A stretch of DNA of 12,470 nt from CAZAIO01 sp964485235 (lineage in GTDB: Bacteria; Chloroflexota; Dehalococcoidia; GIF9; UBA5629), in the NCBI GenBank assembly GCA_964485235.1, contig CAZAIO010000079.1:1-12470 (forward strand). The letters run 5' to 3'. The notes below the pieces were generated by a model. The model saw nothing but the letters and a program-made list of their open reading frames with translations, searched no databases and was not told the origin of the DNA. The position numbers and the translations under genes were made by a program. Below are positions 7,339-12,470 of the stretch, piece by piece. Within the stretch, counting starts at the first letter, position 1; the number at the start of each line of letters is the position of its first letter.

Positions 7339-7361
7339 GAGTGAGCGCTCACTCATTATAT
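7332..7361. promoter_or_regulatory. 30-bp perfect palindrome, probable TetR operator
   Basis: Two 15-bp arms, the left one ATATAATGAGTGAGC, meet with no spacer at 7346/7347 and match perfectly. The core TGAGTGAGCGCTCACTCA has the size and symmetry of TetR-family operators, and many regulators of this family bind TGAG/TGAC-type half-sites. The palindrome covers the -10 box and the expected start point near 7345, so binding would exclude RNA polymerase. It ends just before the GGAGAGG ribosome site. The adjacent TetR protein is the obvious ligand; this is inferred from position. Confidence 0.8.
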
Positions 7362-7377
7362 ACGGAGAGGTGTGGAT

Positions 7378-8010
7378 ATGATGAAAAGGAAGAATAGAAA
7401 AGAGCAAATCACCAGGGAGAGGCGCGAACAAATACTCGATGCCGCCCATAAAGTGTTCATCCGGAAGGGTTTCGCAAAGGCGACCACAGCGGAAATAGCT
7501 CGCACCGCGGGTATTGCCGAGGGTACTATCTACAATTATTTCGGCAGTAAACGCGAGCTGTTCACCGAGCTTTTAAAGAATTTCATATTATCGGCCCCGC
7601 TGATGGAGATAATCGGTCAGCCGCTGCAGCTCGATAGTGAAATGTTGACATCTATTATCGGTGACAGAGTGAATATGTTTTTCGATAATGCCGAACTTTT
7701 TATCCTCCTGCTGAGCGAACTCCAGCGAGATGAAGAACTTCACCGTCAGTTTATTGAAAAAGTAACTTCGCCGGGTATCGACATGCTGAACTCGTTTCTT
7801 ACATCCATGATGAAAGAAGGCGTTGTCCGGCCGTTTAAAACTGAACTGATCAGCCGGATATTACCTGCCATTATGATAGGACTGACAATCCTTCGTGTTG
7901 TCGAAGGGGAAAAAGGACCGCTCAATTCTATGTCCCGCAAGGAAATAGTGAATGAGCTGGTGAGCTTCAACACGAGAGCTATATTTTCGGAAGGTATAAG
8001 CCTGGAATAA
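7378..8010 (+). CDS. TetR/AcrR-family transcriptional regulator
   Basis: A 210-aa repressor with an N-terminal helix-turn-helix domain at about 12-65. This includes REQILDAAHKVFIRKGF and the recognition region TAEIARTAGIAEGTIYNYF followed by SKRELF, the standard TetR_N signature. Residues about 75-210 form the variable, all-helical ligand and dimerisation domain, so the inducer cannot be predicted. I prefer the ATG at 7378 because GGAGAGG (7364-7370) sits 7 nt upstream. A GTG at 7372 is in frame but almost touches that site. The gene lies 26 nt before the MMPL exporter gene and shares its promoter, which contains a matching operator. The simplest model is autoregulated control of the pump. 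Confidence 0.93.
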   Translation: MMKRKNRKEQITRERREQILDAAHKVFIRKGFAKATTAEIARTAGIAEGTIYNYFGSKRELFTELLKNFILSAPLMEIIGQPLQLDSEMLTSIIGDRVNMFFDNAELFILLLSELQRDEELHRQFIEKVTSPGIDMLNSFLTSMMKEGVVRPFKTELISRILPAIMIGLTILRVVEGEKGPLNSMSRKEIVNELVSFNTRAIFSEGISLE

Positions 8011-8036
8011 AGGAATAGCCATACAGGAGAGGGAGC

Positions 8037-10217
8037 ATGGAGAAAATAGCGAATTTCATTTACAGTAAATCGAAGTTCATCATTGCATTTGTAATTGTGC
8101 TGAACATTGTTTCACTGGTCTCATTCATCCGGTTTAGCCTTGACACTAATTTTCTGAGCTTTTTTGAGGCCGGAAATCCGGCAGCGCAGGAATATGACAG
8201 GCTCAATGAAAAGTACAATACAGGAGAAGCCATATCAGTTCTTGTGGAGGGACAGGGTTCGCTTCTGGATAAAGACGCTTTGCTTGAAGTTTACCGGCTT
8301 GAAGGGCAGCTGAAAGGGATCGATGGTGTGGCTCAGGTACAGTCCTTTATTCCTCCGGAACTGCAGGTGCAGGGTAAACTGGTCACTGTCGATGAAGCAT
8401 ACATCACACAGAATTATGAACAGTTCAGGAACTTTATAGAAAATACGTATTTTATGAAGGACCAGTTTCTTTCTGCCAACGGTAAGACGGGGGTTATCGT
8501 AGCGACTCTTGATACCAATGCGCCTGCCGGTGAAGTGGTCGGGGAAATGAGGAACATTTCTCCCGGGAGCGGTCTCAGTATTTCACTTGCCGGCGATGCG
8601 GTCATACAGGATACGCTCTGGCATTATCTTATACGGATACTTTGCATACTGCCGCCCTGTGCTATTATCCTGGTGCTGATCGTGTTCTACGTTGTGCTGC
8701 GAAACCGCCGGTTTACGGTGCTATCGATAGTTCCCGCCGGACTTGCTGCGCTGTGGACGTTCGGTACCATTTTCTGGAGCGGGCAGGGATTGAACCTTGT
8801 CACAGTGCTATGCCCGATATTTATTATCGTGATGGGTTCCGCTTACGGACTGCATTACGTAAGCCACTTTCAGGATAACCTTTCACGATATAGCGATCGC
8901 AGAGAGCTTACGGTGGCGACAATGCGTATGGTAGGTACTCCTATTTTCCTGGCAGTGATTACCACAATGGCAGGATTTGTGTCGCTCACGCTGGCCGATG
9001 TGCTGCCCATGCGGCAAATGGGCATATTTGTTACTCTGGGGATCGGCTATGCGGGGTTCCTCGCGCTATTCTTCCTGCCCGCTGTGCTCTCCAGAATGAA
9101 GTTGCCTTCTCATGCCGAACACAGAGGAGGCAACAGGCTCGTACGTTTTGTGACGGCTGCTTCGAAACGACGGGTGCCGGTGTTGCTGGTTTTTGCCGTG
9201 ATTATCTGCGTATCCGCAGTCTACATTCCCCGCCTTGAAGTAGTATCCGATACGCTTATGTTCTTTAAAAAGGGATCGGAGATACGCCAGACTTTTAACA
9301 AAGTAGAAGAGTCGTTCGGCAGCGCTCTGCCTCTCACCGGAGAGATTTATGCCAAAGGCGGCACTTCTGTGTTGACGGACTTCAATTATGCCGAAAAGGT
9401 GCTGGCAACCGAGAGGGAGATGGAGAAGCTTCCCGGTGTGAAGAGCGTGTTCTCGGTATACGATCTGGTATCGGGCATTTACACGATGCTTACCGGACAG
9501 GAGGGCTATCCGCAAAATCCGATGATTGTGCAAATGGTGTCGATGCAGCTTGGGACCGACGGTCTCAAGTCGTGGGTTTCCGCTGATGGCATACGGATTC
9601 TGGTGAAAACAAATGACTTTACCTCGGACGAGATAGCGGCAATGAACGCTTTTATAAAAGAACACAGCGATGTTGTCCGGGTGGTGACCGGTATGCCGAT
9701 ATTGTTCGACGAGATGAACCGCATGGTGGTGCAGAGCCAGGTGAAAAGCCTGGGACTTGCCCTGGTGCTGGTCTTCATCATGCTGCTTATTACGTTAAGG
9801 AAGATCCGTGCTGCGCTTGCGGGTATGGTGCCGATAGTTATTACCATCATTGCCATACTGGGCATGATATCCATGACCGGTTTCAATCTCAATGTGCTCA
9901 CAGCCAATCTTTCGGCGATTGCAGTAGGTGTGGGAGTGGACTATGCCGTACATATTATCTCCGGCATCTATTATTACCGGAAGGAAGGACAGGGCAGCCG
10001 GGAATCCGTAGACTCAGCGCTGACCAGTGTAACGCGCCCGGTGCTGGCGAATGCGTTCGGGCTTGCTATCGGTATGTCGGTTATGTTCTTTTCACCGCTG
10101 CAAATACATCTCCAGGCTGCGTCCGTAATGTGGGTCGCGATGGTGGTTTCATCAATGGCGGCGCTGCTCCTTATCCCGATGATGTACGCAGGACGAAAAG
10201 AAAAAGTGAAAAGTTAA
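8037..10217 (+). CDS. RND superfamily exporter, MMPL/HAE3 type
   Basis: A 726-aa inner-membrane transporter with the duplicated RND layout. TM1 is at about 13-33, the first extracytoplasmic loop about 34-193, and TM2-TM6 about 198-352. TM7 is at about 380-397, the second loop about 398-568, and TM8-TM12 about 571-717. The size and lack of long RND loops fit the MMPL/HAE3 branch that exports lipids, hopanoids or other hydrophobic molecules using the proton gradient. The second half has the expected proton-relay motif GVGVDYAVH with Asp635. The matching place in the first half reads MGSAYGLHY with Ala269 at the Asp position. The gene follows tetR by 26 nt and has a good AGGAGAGGGAG ribosome site. 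No periplasmic adaptor or outer-membrane channel gene is adjacent. The substrate is unknown. Confidence 0.92.
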   Translation: MEKIANFIYSKSKFIIAFVIVLNIVSLVSFIRFSLDTNFLSFFEAGNPAAQEYDRLNEKYNTGEAISVLVEGQGSLLDKDALLEVYRLEGQLKGIDGVAQVQSFIPPELQVQGKLVTVDEAYITQNYEQFRNFIENTYFMKDQFLSANGKTGVIVATLDTNAPAGEVVGEMRNISPGSGLSISLAGDAVIQDTLWHYLIRILCILPPCAIILVLIVFYVVLRNRRFTVLSIVPAGLAALWTFGTIFWSGQGLNLVTVLCPIFIIVMGSAYGLHYVSHFQDNLSRYSDRRELTVATMRMVGTPIFLAVITTMAGFVSLTLADVLPMRQMGIFVTLGIGYAGFLALFFLPAVLSRMKLPSHAEHRGGNRLVRFVTAASKRRVPVLLVFAVIICVSAVYIPRLEVVSDTLMFFKKGSEIRQTFNKVEESFGSALPLTGEIYAKGGTSVLTDFNYAEKVLATEREMEKLPGVKSVFSVYDLVSGIYTMLTGQEGYPQNPMIVQMVSMQLGTDGLKSWVSADGIRILVKTNDFTSDEIAAMNAFIKEHSDVVRVVTGMPILFDEMNRMVVQSQVKSLGLALVLVFIMLLITLRKIRAALAGMVPIVITIIAILGMISMTGFNLNVLTANLSAIAVGVGVDYAVHIISGIYYYRKEGQGSRESVDSALTSVTRPVLANAFGLAIGMSVMFFSPLQIHLQAASVMWVAMVVSSMAALLLIPMMYAGRKEKVKS

Positions 10218-10242
10218 ACCGTCTAAACAGGATGTGAGAGTT

Positions 10243-10261
10243 ACCCCGATGACATCGGGGT
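10243..10261. terminator. GC-rich hairpin after the exporter gene
   Basis: ACCCCGAT and ATCGGGGT pair perfectly around a 3-nt loop, 26 nt beyond the exporter stop. It may end the tetR-exporter transcript or protect its 3' end. There is no T-run after it, so intrinsic termination is uncertain, and it may belong to the repeat cluster instead. Confidence 0.35.
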
Positions 10262-10340
10262 GACCTCATATCAAATAGACCGGCGTATAGTAACCGTATC
10301 TGATAATACAAATATTATTCACTATTGCTACGACATGTAT

Positions 10341-10400
10341 GTAGGGGTGGGCCCCCGTGCCCACCCTTATAACAGGGCAATCACAGGGGATTGCCCCTAC
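10341..10400. repeat. 60-bp element with terminal inverted repeats and two internal hairpins
   Basis: The outer ends GTAGGGG (10341-10347) and CCCCTAC (10394-10400) are perfect inverted repeats. Inside are two stems: GGGTGGGC (10345-10352) with GCCCACCC (10359-10366), loop 6 nt, and GGGCAATC (10375-10382) with GATTGCCC (10389-10396), loop 6 nt. The single strand could fold as a small cloverleaf. It resembles, from memory, dispersed GTAGGGGC...GCCCCTAC repeats found in many environmental bacterial genomes; it looks like a REP/MITE-type non-autonomous element. Confidence 0.65.
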
Positions 10401-10478
10401 TTGAGTTTAACCACAGGGGGTGTATCTTTAAATGCGCCAGGTCTACGTGTTGCCAGTGTAGCCGGATTGTACCCCATG

Positions 10479-10508
10479 GTGAGGTCACACGATACGTGTG
10501 ACTCTCAC
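10479..10508. repeat. Long imperfect hairpin
   Basis: GTCACACG (10484-10491) and CGTGTGAC (10495-10502) pair perfectly around a 3-nt ATA loop. GTGAG (10479-10483) and CTCAC (10504-10508) extend the stem to 13 bp with a single bulged T. No gene starts or ends close by, so it is treated as part of the repeat cluster. Confidence 0.55.
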
Positions 10509-10515
10509 GGAAAAA

Positions 10516-10532
10516 TCCCGAACTCATCGGGA
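10516..10532. repeat. Short hairpin in the repeat cluster
   Basis: TCCCGA (10516-10521) and TCGGGA (10527-10532) form a 6-bp stem with a 5-nt loop. The same ATCGGG/CCCGAT word recurs at 10243-10261 and near 10543, suggesting related or degenerate repeat units. Confidence 0.4.
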
Positions 10533-10561
10533 GGCGAAGTAATCCCGATGACCAACACGAT

Positions 10562-10607
10562 AGATTGCCGCGTCGCCCCAATATAATCGGGGCTCCTCGC
10601 AATGACA
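10562..10607. repeat. Nested inverted-repeat element ending in GCAATGACA
   Basis: ATTGC (10564-10568) pairs with GCAAT (10599-10603), and inside it GCCCC (10575-10579) pairs with GGGGC (10589-10593). The ends, AGATTGCCGCGTCG and CTCCTCGCAATGACA, match from memory a dispersed repeat that reads TGTCATTGCGAGGAG on the other strand in many anaerobe genomes. It is likely another non-autonomous repeat unit. Confidence 0.5.
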
Positions 10608-10760
10608 GTATGGATTTATAACATCGCCGGATAATTATTTATTGAAGTCCTGTAACCGCTGTGGCAAGATAGTAAATAAACGAAACTCAGATAGAATGGA
10701 ACATCTGTTGCCGTTCTCATATAGGTCCGGAAGCAGTCCATATAAGGGAGGACAAAGGTT

Positions 10761-11438
10761 ATGCCTTCAGTAAACGATGTAGTTGAAAAGCTTAAAAGCA
10801 AAGCAAAGAATGACAATCTCGAAGGGATGGCAAGGTTCGGCATGTCGATTGACAGGCGTCTTGGAATACCTGTCCCGGAAATGCGGAAACTGGCGAAAGA
10901 GCTGGGCAAGGATCACGAGCTTGCTCTGGGACTGTGGACGACGGGAATAGACGAAGCGAGAATAGTAGCTTCTATGATCGATGTACCTGCTAAGCTGACT
11001 GAAGCACAAATGGAAGACTGGGTAAAAGACTTCAATTCATGGGACGTCTGTGATCAGGTCTGCATGAACCTTTTCGATAAAACGCCTCTCGCTTGGAAGA
11101 AGGTCATCGACTGGTCGACACGTGAAGAGGAGTTTGTGAAGAGGGCTGCCTTTGCGTTAATTGCATGTCTTGCATGGCACGATAAAAAGGCGAAAAATGA
11201 GCAATTCATCGCACTGCTTCCGGTGATAAAACAGGCGGCTACGGATGAGCGGAATTTCGTCAGGAAAGCGGTAAACTGGGCACTGAGGCATATCGGTAAA
11301 AGAAACCTGGAACTGAATAAAGCGGCACTTCAAACTGCTGCTGAGATACAGAAGATAGATTCAAAGACTGCCCGATGGATAGCTTCCGATGCAATCAGGG
11401 AGCTTGAGAGTGAGGCAGTCCGTAAAAAGCTTTCCTGA
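10761..11438 (+). CDS. AlkD-like DNA alkylation repair protein (HEAT-repeat)
   Basis: A 225-aa, all-helical soluble protein of the DNA_alkylation family (AlkC/AlkD type). In this family HEAT-like repeats form a concave, positively charged groove that binds DNA with alkylated bases, and AlkD excises positively charged 3- and 7-alkyl purines. Landmarks are GIPVPEMRKLAKELGKD (35-51), the FNSWDVCDQVC segment (91-101) with Trp94, Asp95 and Asp98, FVKRAAFALIACLAWHD (125-141), and NFVRKAVNWALRHIGKRN (165-182). The SWDxxD segment is where catalytic Trp and Asp residues of AlkD-type enzymes are expected, but the exact residue match needs an alignment. Start ATG 10761 has AGGGAGG 9 nt upstream. The gene stands alone after the repeat cluster, and the HNH gene beyond it has its own promoter. 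Confidence 0.85.
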   Translation: MPSVNDVVEKLKSKAKNDNLEGMARFGMSIDRRLGIPVPEMRKLAKELGKDHELALGLWTTGIDEARIVASMIDVPAKLTEAQMEDWVKDFNSWDVCDQVCMNLFDKTPLAWKKVIDWSTREEEFVKRAAFALIACLAWHDKKAKNEQFIALLPVIKQAATDERNFVRKAVNWALRHIGKRNLELNKAALQTAAEIQKIDSKTARWIASDAIRELESEAVRKKLS

Positions 11439-11502
11439 TTTTGCCTGAGCGAACGACCAATAGAAAAAGCTGCCGTAATACATCATATACCCCTGTTTCG
11501 GA

Positions 11503-11531
11503 TTGACATTCCATGTGCCGCAATCGATAAT
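11503..11531 (+). promoter_or_regulatory. Probable strong promoter of the HNH gene
   Basis: A perfect -35 box TTGACA (11503-11508) and GATAAT (11526-11531, 5 of 6 consensus bases) are separated by 17 nt. Transcription would start near 11538, about 30 nt before the HNH start codon. The spacer end and the -10 box are overlapped by an inverted repeat. Confidence 0.65.
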
Positions 11532-11545
11532 AATCATAATTGCGG
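11518..11545. promoter_or_regulatory. Inverted repeat over the HNH promoter
   Basis: CCGCAAT (11518-11524) and ATTGCGG (11539-11545) are perfect inverted repeats around a 14-nt AT-rich centre that contains the -10 box. They fit either a two-half-site operator or a hairpin. No regulator candidate is adjacent. Confidence 0.4.
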
Positions 11546-11568
11546 GGTCTATTACAGGAGGTGCAATT

Positions 11569-11853
11569 ATGATGTTTCCTCCGTCTGTAGTAAATGCTGC
11601 ATGGATCAGACAAAAGGGTAGATGCGCTAAATGCGGTAAAAAACTGGTGAGGATAAATCAGGACCACGGAGTAGAAGGCGGATGGCATGCTCATCACAGG
11701 TTGCCTGACGGCAGCGGAGGCACGGATACTGTTGATAACTGCGTGATATTCTGCACAAATCCACCCGATTGCCATTTTAATATCGGTCATGGAGGAATGT
11801 CACGGAACTATTACGCTTCCTTGAGCTATGATGAGCTTCCTTATATCAATTAG
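11569..11853 (+). CDS. Small HNH-type nuclease-like protein
   Basis: A 94-aa protein with the features of a minimal HNH fold, a metal-dependent nuclease module. It has a zinc knuckle CAKC (19-22), the WHAHHRLPDGSGG segment with His42-His43 (39-51), the central Asn57 in TVDNCVIFC (54-62), then C62, C68-H69 and a terminal IGH (72-74). The order H-H, N, H matches the beta-beta-alpha metal motif, with CxxC and C62/C68 as likely structural zinc ligands. I chose ATG 11569 because AGGAGGT (11556-11562) is 6 nt upstream. The frame is open to 11503, but that extension covers the promoter. No cognate methylase, toxin or phage gene is nearby, so its target is unknown. It could be a stand-alone nuclease or DNA-repair accessory. 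Confidence 0.8.
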   Translation: MMFPPSVVNAAWIRQKGRCAKCGKKLVRINQDHGVEGGWHAHHRLPDGSGGTDTVDNCVIFCTNPPDCHFNIGHGGMSRNYYASLSYDELPYIN

Positions 11854-11872
11854 AATATATGGTATAAATGAG

Positions 11873-11904
11873 AAACTGCACGATTAGAACGTGCGCAGCA
11901 GTTT
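11873..11904. repeat. Bulged inverted repeat after the HNH gene
   Basis: AAACTGC (11873-11879) pairs with GCAGTTT (11898-11904), and GCACG (11878-11882) pairs with CGTGC (11890-11894). Together they make a 10-bp stem with a 5-nt bulge and a 7-nt loop. It lies 19 nt beyond the HNH stop. It may be a processing or termination structure or part of the leader of the next gene; no T-run follows directly. Confidence 0.4.
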
Positions 11905-11942
11905 ATAAACATTTCCGGAGATAAAACCGGAGCAGAAGGTTG

Positions 11943-11973
11943 CCGTGTCGTTTGGTTCTTTGTCATGACACGG
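11943..11973. promoter_or_regulatory. Inverted repeat in the DUF502 leader
   Basis: CCGTGTC (11943-11949) pairs with GACACGG (11967-11973) over a 17-nt loop, and the right arm overlaps a second 10-bp palindrome TGTCATGACA (11961-11970). About 20 nt further on is a run of seven T (11992-11998), too far for a standard terminator. A candidate -10 box TATAAA (11863-11868) lies upstream without a good -35, so this may be the leader of the next gene. Confidence 0.35.
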
Positions 11974-12045
11974 ATAACAGGGAAGGGGATATTTTTTTAT
12001 TCATATTTCCTCATAATAGAGAACAAAGAGGTAATAAACCAGAGT

Positions 12046-12470
12046 ATGAAAGCGTTTCTGAACCGTTTCGGAAAGAAGCTGAGGTCACAGTTTCTGGCAG
12101 GTATATTTGTAGTTGTACCTGTCGGGGCCAGCATACTGATTTTAATATGGATATTTTCCAGTATAGACAACATACTGCAGCCCATAATCAGGGCGATATT
12201 CGGTCAACCCGTTCCCGGAGTAGGGTTTGCCGTGACTCTGCTTATTATCTATCTGACCGGCGTAATAGCGAGCAATGTGGCAGGGAAAAGATTTGTACGT
12301 TTTTGGGACTCGATCCTGTCACGAGTGCCTGTTTTTCGACAACTGTACAACGCGATTAAACGCATAATGGAAAGCTTTACCATGGCAGATAAAACCGGCA
12401 TTACTCAGGTGGTGCTTATCGAGTTTCCGAGAGAGGGTATGAAATCTATCGGCTTTATAACTAATGAGTT
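12046..12470 (+). CDS. DUF502 family membrane protein (partial, 3' end beyond window)
   Basis: The first 141 codons of a membrane protein of the DUF502 family. After a basic N-terminus, TM1 is at about 17-39 (FLAGIFVVVPVGASILILIW), followed by a short loop containing FGQPVPGVG (52-60). TM2 is at about 59-78, then RVPVFRQLYNAIKRI (93-107) and a start of the beta-rich domain with VVLIEFPREGMKSIGFIT, all typical of the family. The function of DUF502 proteins is not established; they are assumed to act at the cytoplasmic membrane. ATG 12046 is the first usable start in a frame that is open upstream without ATG, GTG or TTG. AGAGGT lies 13 nt before it, a weak ribosome site. The gene is cut by the window end. 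Confidence 0.85.
   Translation, partial: MKAFLNRFGKKLRSQFLAGIFVVVPVGASILILIWIFSSIDNILQPIIRAIFGQPVPGVGFAVTLLIIYLTGVIASNVAGKRFVRFWDSILSRVPVFRQLYNAIKRIMESFTMADKTGITQVVLIEFPREGMKSIGFITNE

Larger units (their letters stand above)
10218..10760. other. Non-coding region rich in inverted repeats
   Basis: No frame here looks like a gene; the longer open frames run through the repeats on both strands. From 10243 to about 10607 there is a succession of inverted repeats, listed separately. A fragment CCACAGGGGG (10411-10420) echoes the loop of the element at 10341-10400. The stretch 10623-10760 has no clear repeat and presumably holds the promoter of the AlkD-like gene, which I could not place with confidence. 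Confidence 0.6.

Noticed and set aside
7207..7449. A minus-strand frame as the missing N-terminal part of the dehydratase subunit
   Set aside because: It is the antisense of the tetR promoter and start, and its translation shows no dehydratase features.
10260..10602. Open frames on both strands through the repeat region
   Set aside because: They are made of hairpin repeats, and their translations have no protein-like character.
10341..10607. A CRISPR array in the repeat-rich interval
   Set aside because: The repeats are different from one another, palindromic and not regularly spaced. There is no repeated unit with spacers.
10721..10742. A sequence GGTCCGGAAGCAG that resembles the conserved core of bacterial SRP (4.5S) RNA
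   Set aside because: The match is short, lacks the full GGAAGGAAGCAG core, and the flanks do not form the long SRP stem. It is probably chance.
11503..11568. A 22-residue N-terminal extension of the HNH protein
   Set aside because: It would start on the -35 box and run through the promoter and repeat. A strong ribosome site supports the start at 11569.

Overview
The window looks like chromosomal DNA of a free-living, probably strictly anaerobic bacterium with mid-range GC. The evidence is a [4Fe-4S] ferredoxin-type protein with a Zn-ribbon partner, a remnant of an oxygen-sensitive 2-hydroxyacyl-CoA dehydratase subunit, and an RND/MMPL exporter of the HAE3 type. The mix resembles what I know of Dehalococcoidia (Chloroflexota), but no rRNA or other marker is present, so this assignment is a low-confidence inference.

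Layout. (1) 1-3438: a regulated-looking promoter, a leader of about 140 nt and a full-length carB (large subunit of carbamoyl phosphate synthetase), with no carA in view. (2) 3497-4493, minus strand: a two-gene unit, a cysteine-rich Zn-ribbon protein followed by an overlapping ferredoxin-domain protein. The second gene probably starts at TTG behind a strong Shine-Dalgarno sequence. (3) 4666-6709, minus strand: a promoter, a leader that may encode a short peptide, an FtsX/MacB-type permease and its ATPase, with the two transporter genes 1 nt apart. (4) 6809-7297, minus strand: the C-terminal part of a 2-hydroxyacyl-CoA dehydratase subunit, cut off at its N-terminal side. (5) 7310-10217, plus strand: a TetR regulator and an MMPL/RND exporter, driven by a consensus promoter whose -10 box lies inside a 30-bp perfect palindrome. 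(6) 10218-10760: non-coding DNA with a cluster of hairpin-forming repeats. (7) 10761-11853: an AlkD-like HEAT-repeat protein and a separately promoted 94-aa HNH protein. (8) 11854-12470: a leader rich in inverted repeats and the start of a DUF502 membrane protein that runs off the window.

How the genes fit together. The clearest unit is tetR plus the exporter: the regulator most likely represses its own promoter through the palindrome and releases it when a substrate of the pump appears. The permease and ATPase form a second, unrelated export or lipoprotein-type ABC system. carB feeds pyrimidine and arginine synthesis. The AlkD-like and HNH genes both suggest DNA transactions but are not shown to be one operon.

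I found no CRISPR array, IS element, rRNA, tRNA or prophage. I did not find a convincing wholly new multi-gene system. The best candidates for novelty are the Zn-ribbon/ferredoxin pair, the palindrome-controlled HNH gene and the cloverleaf-like repeat cluster.
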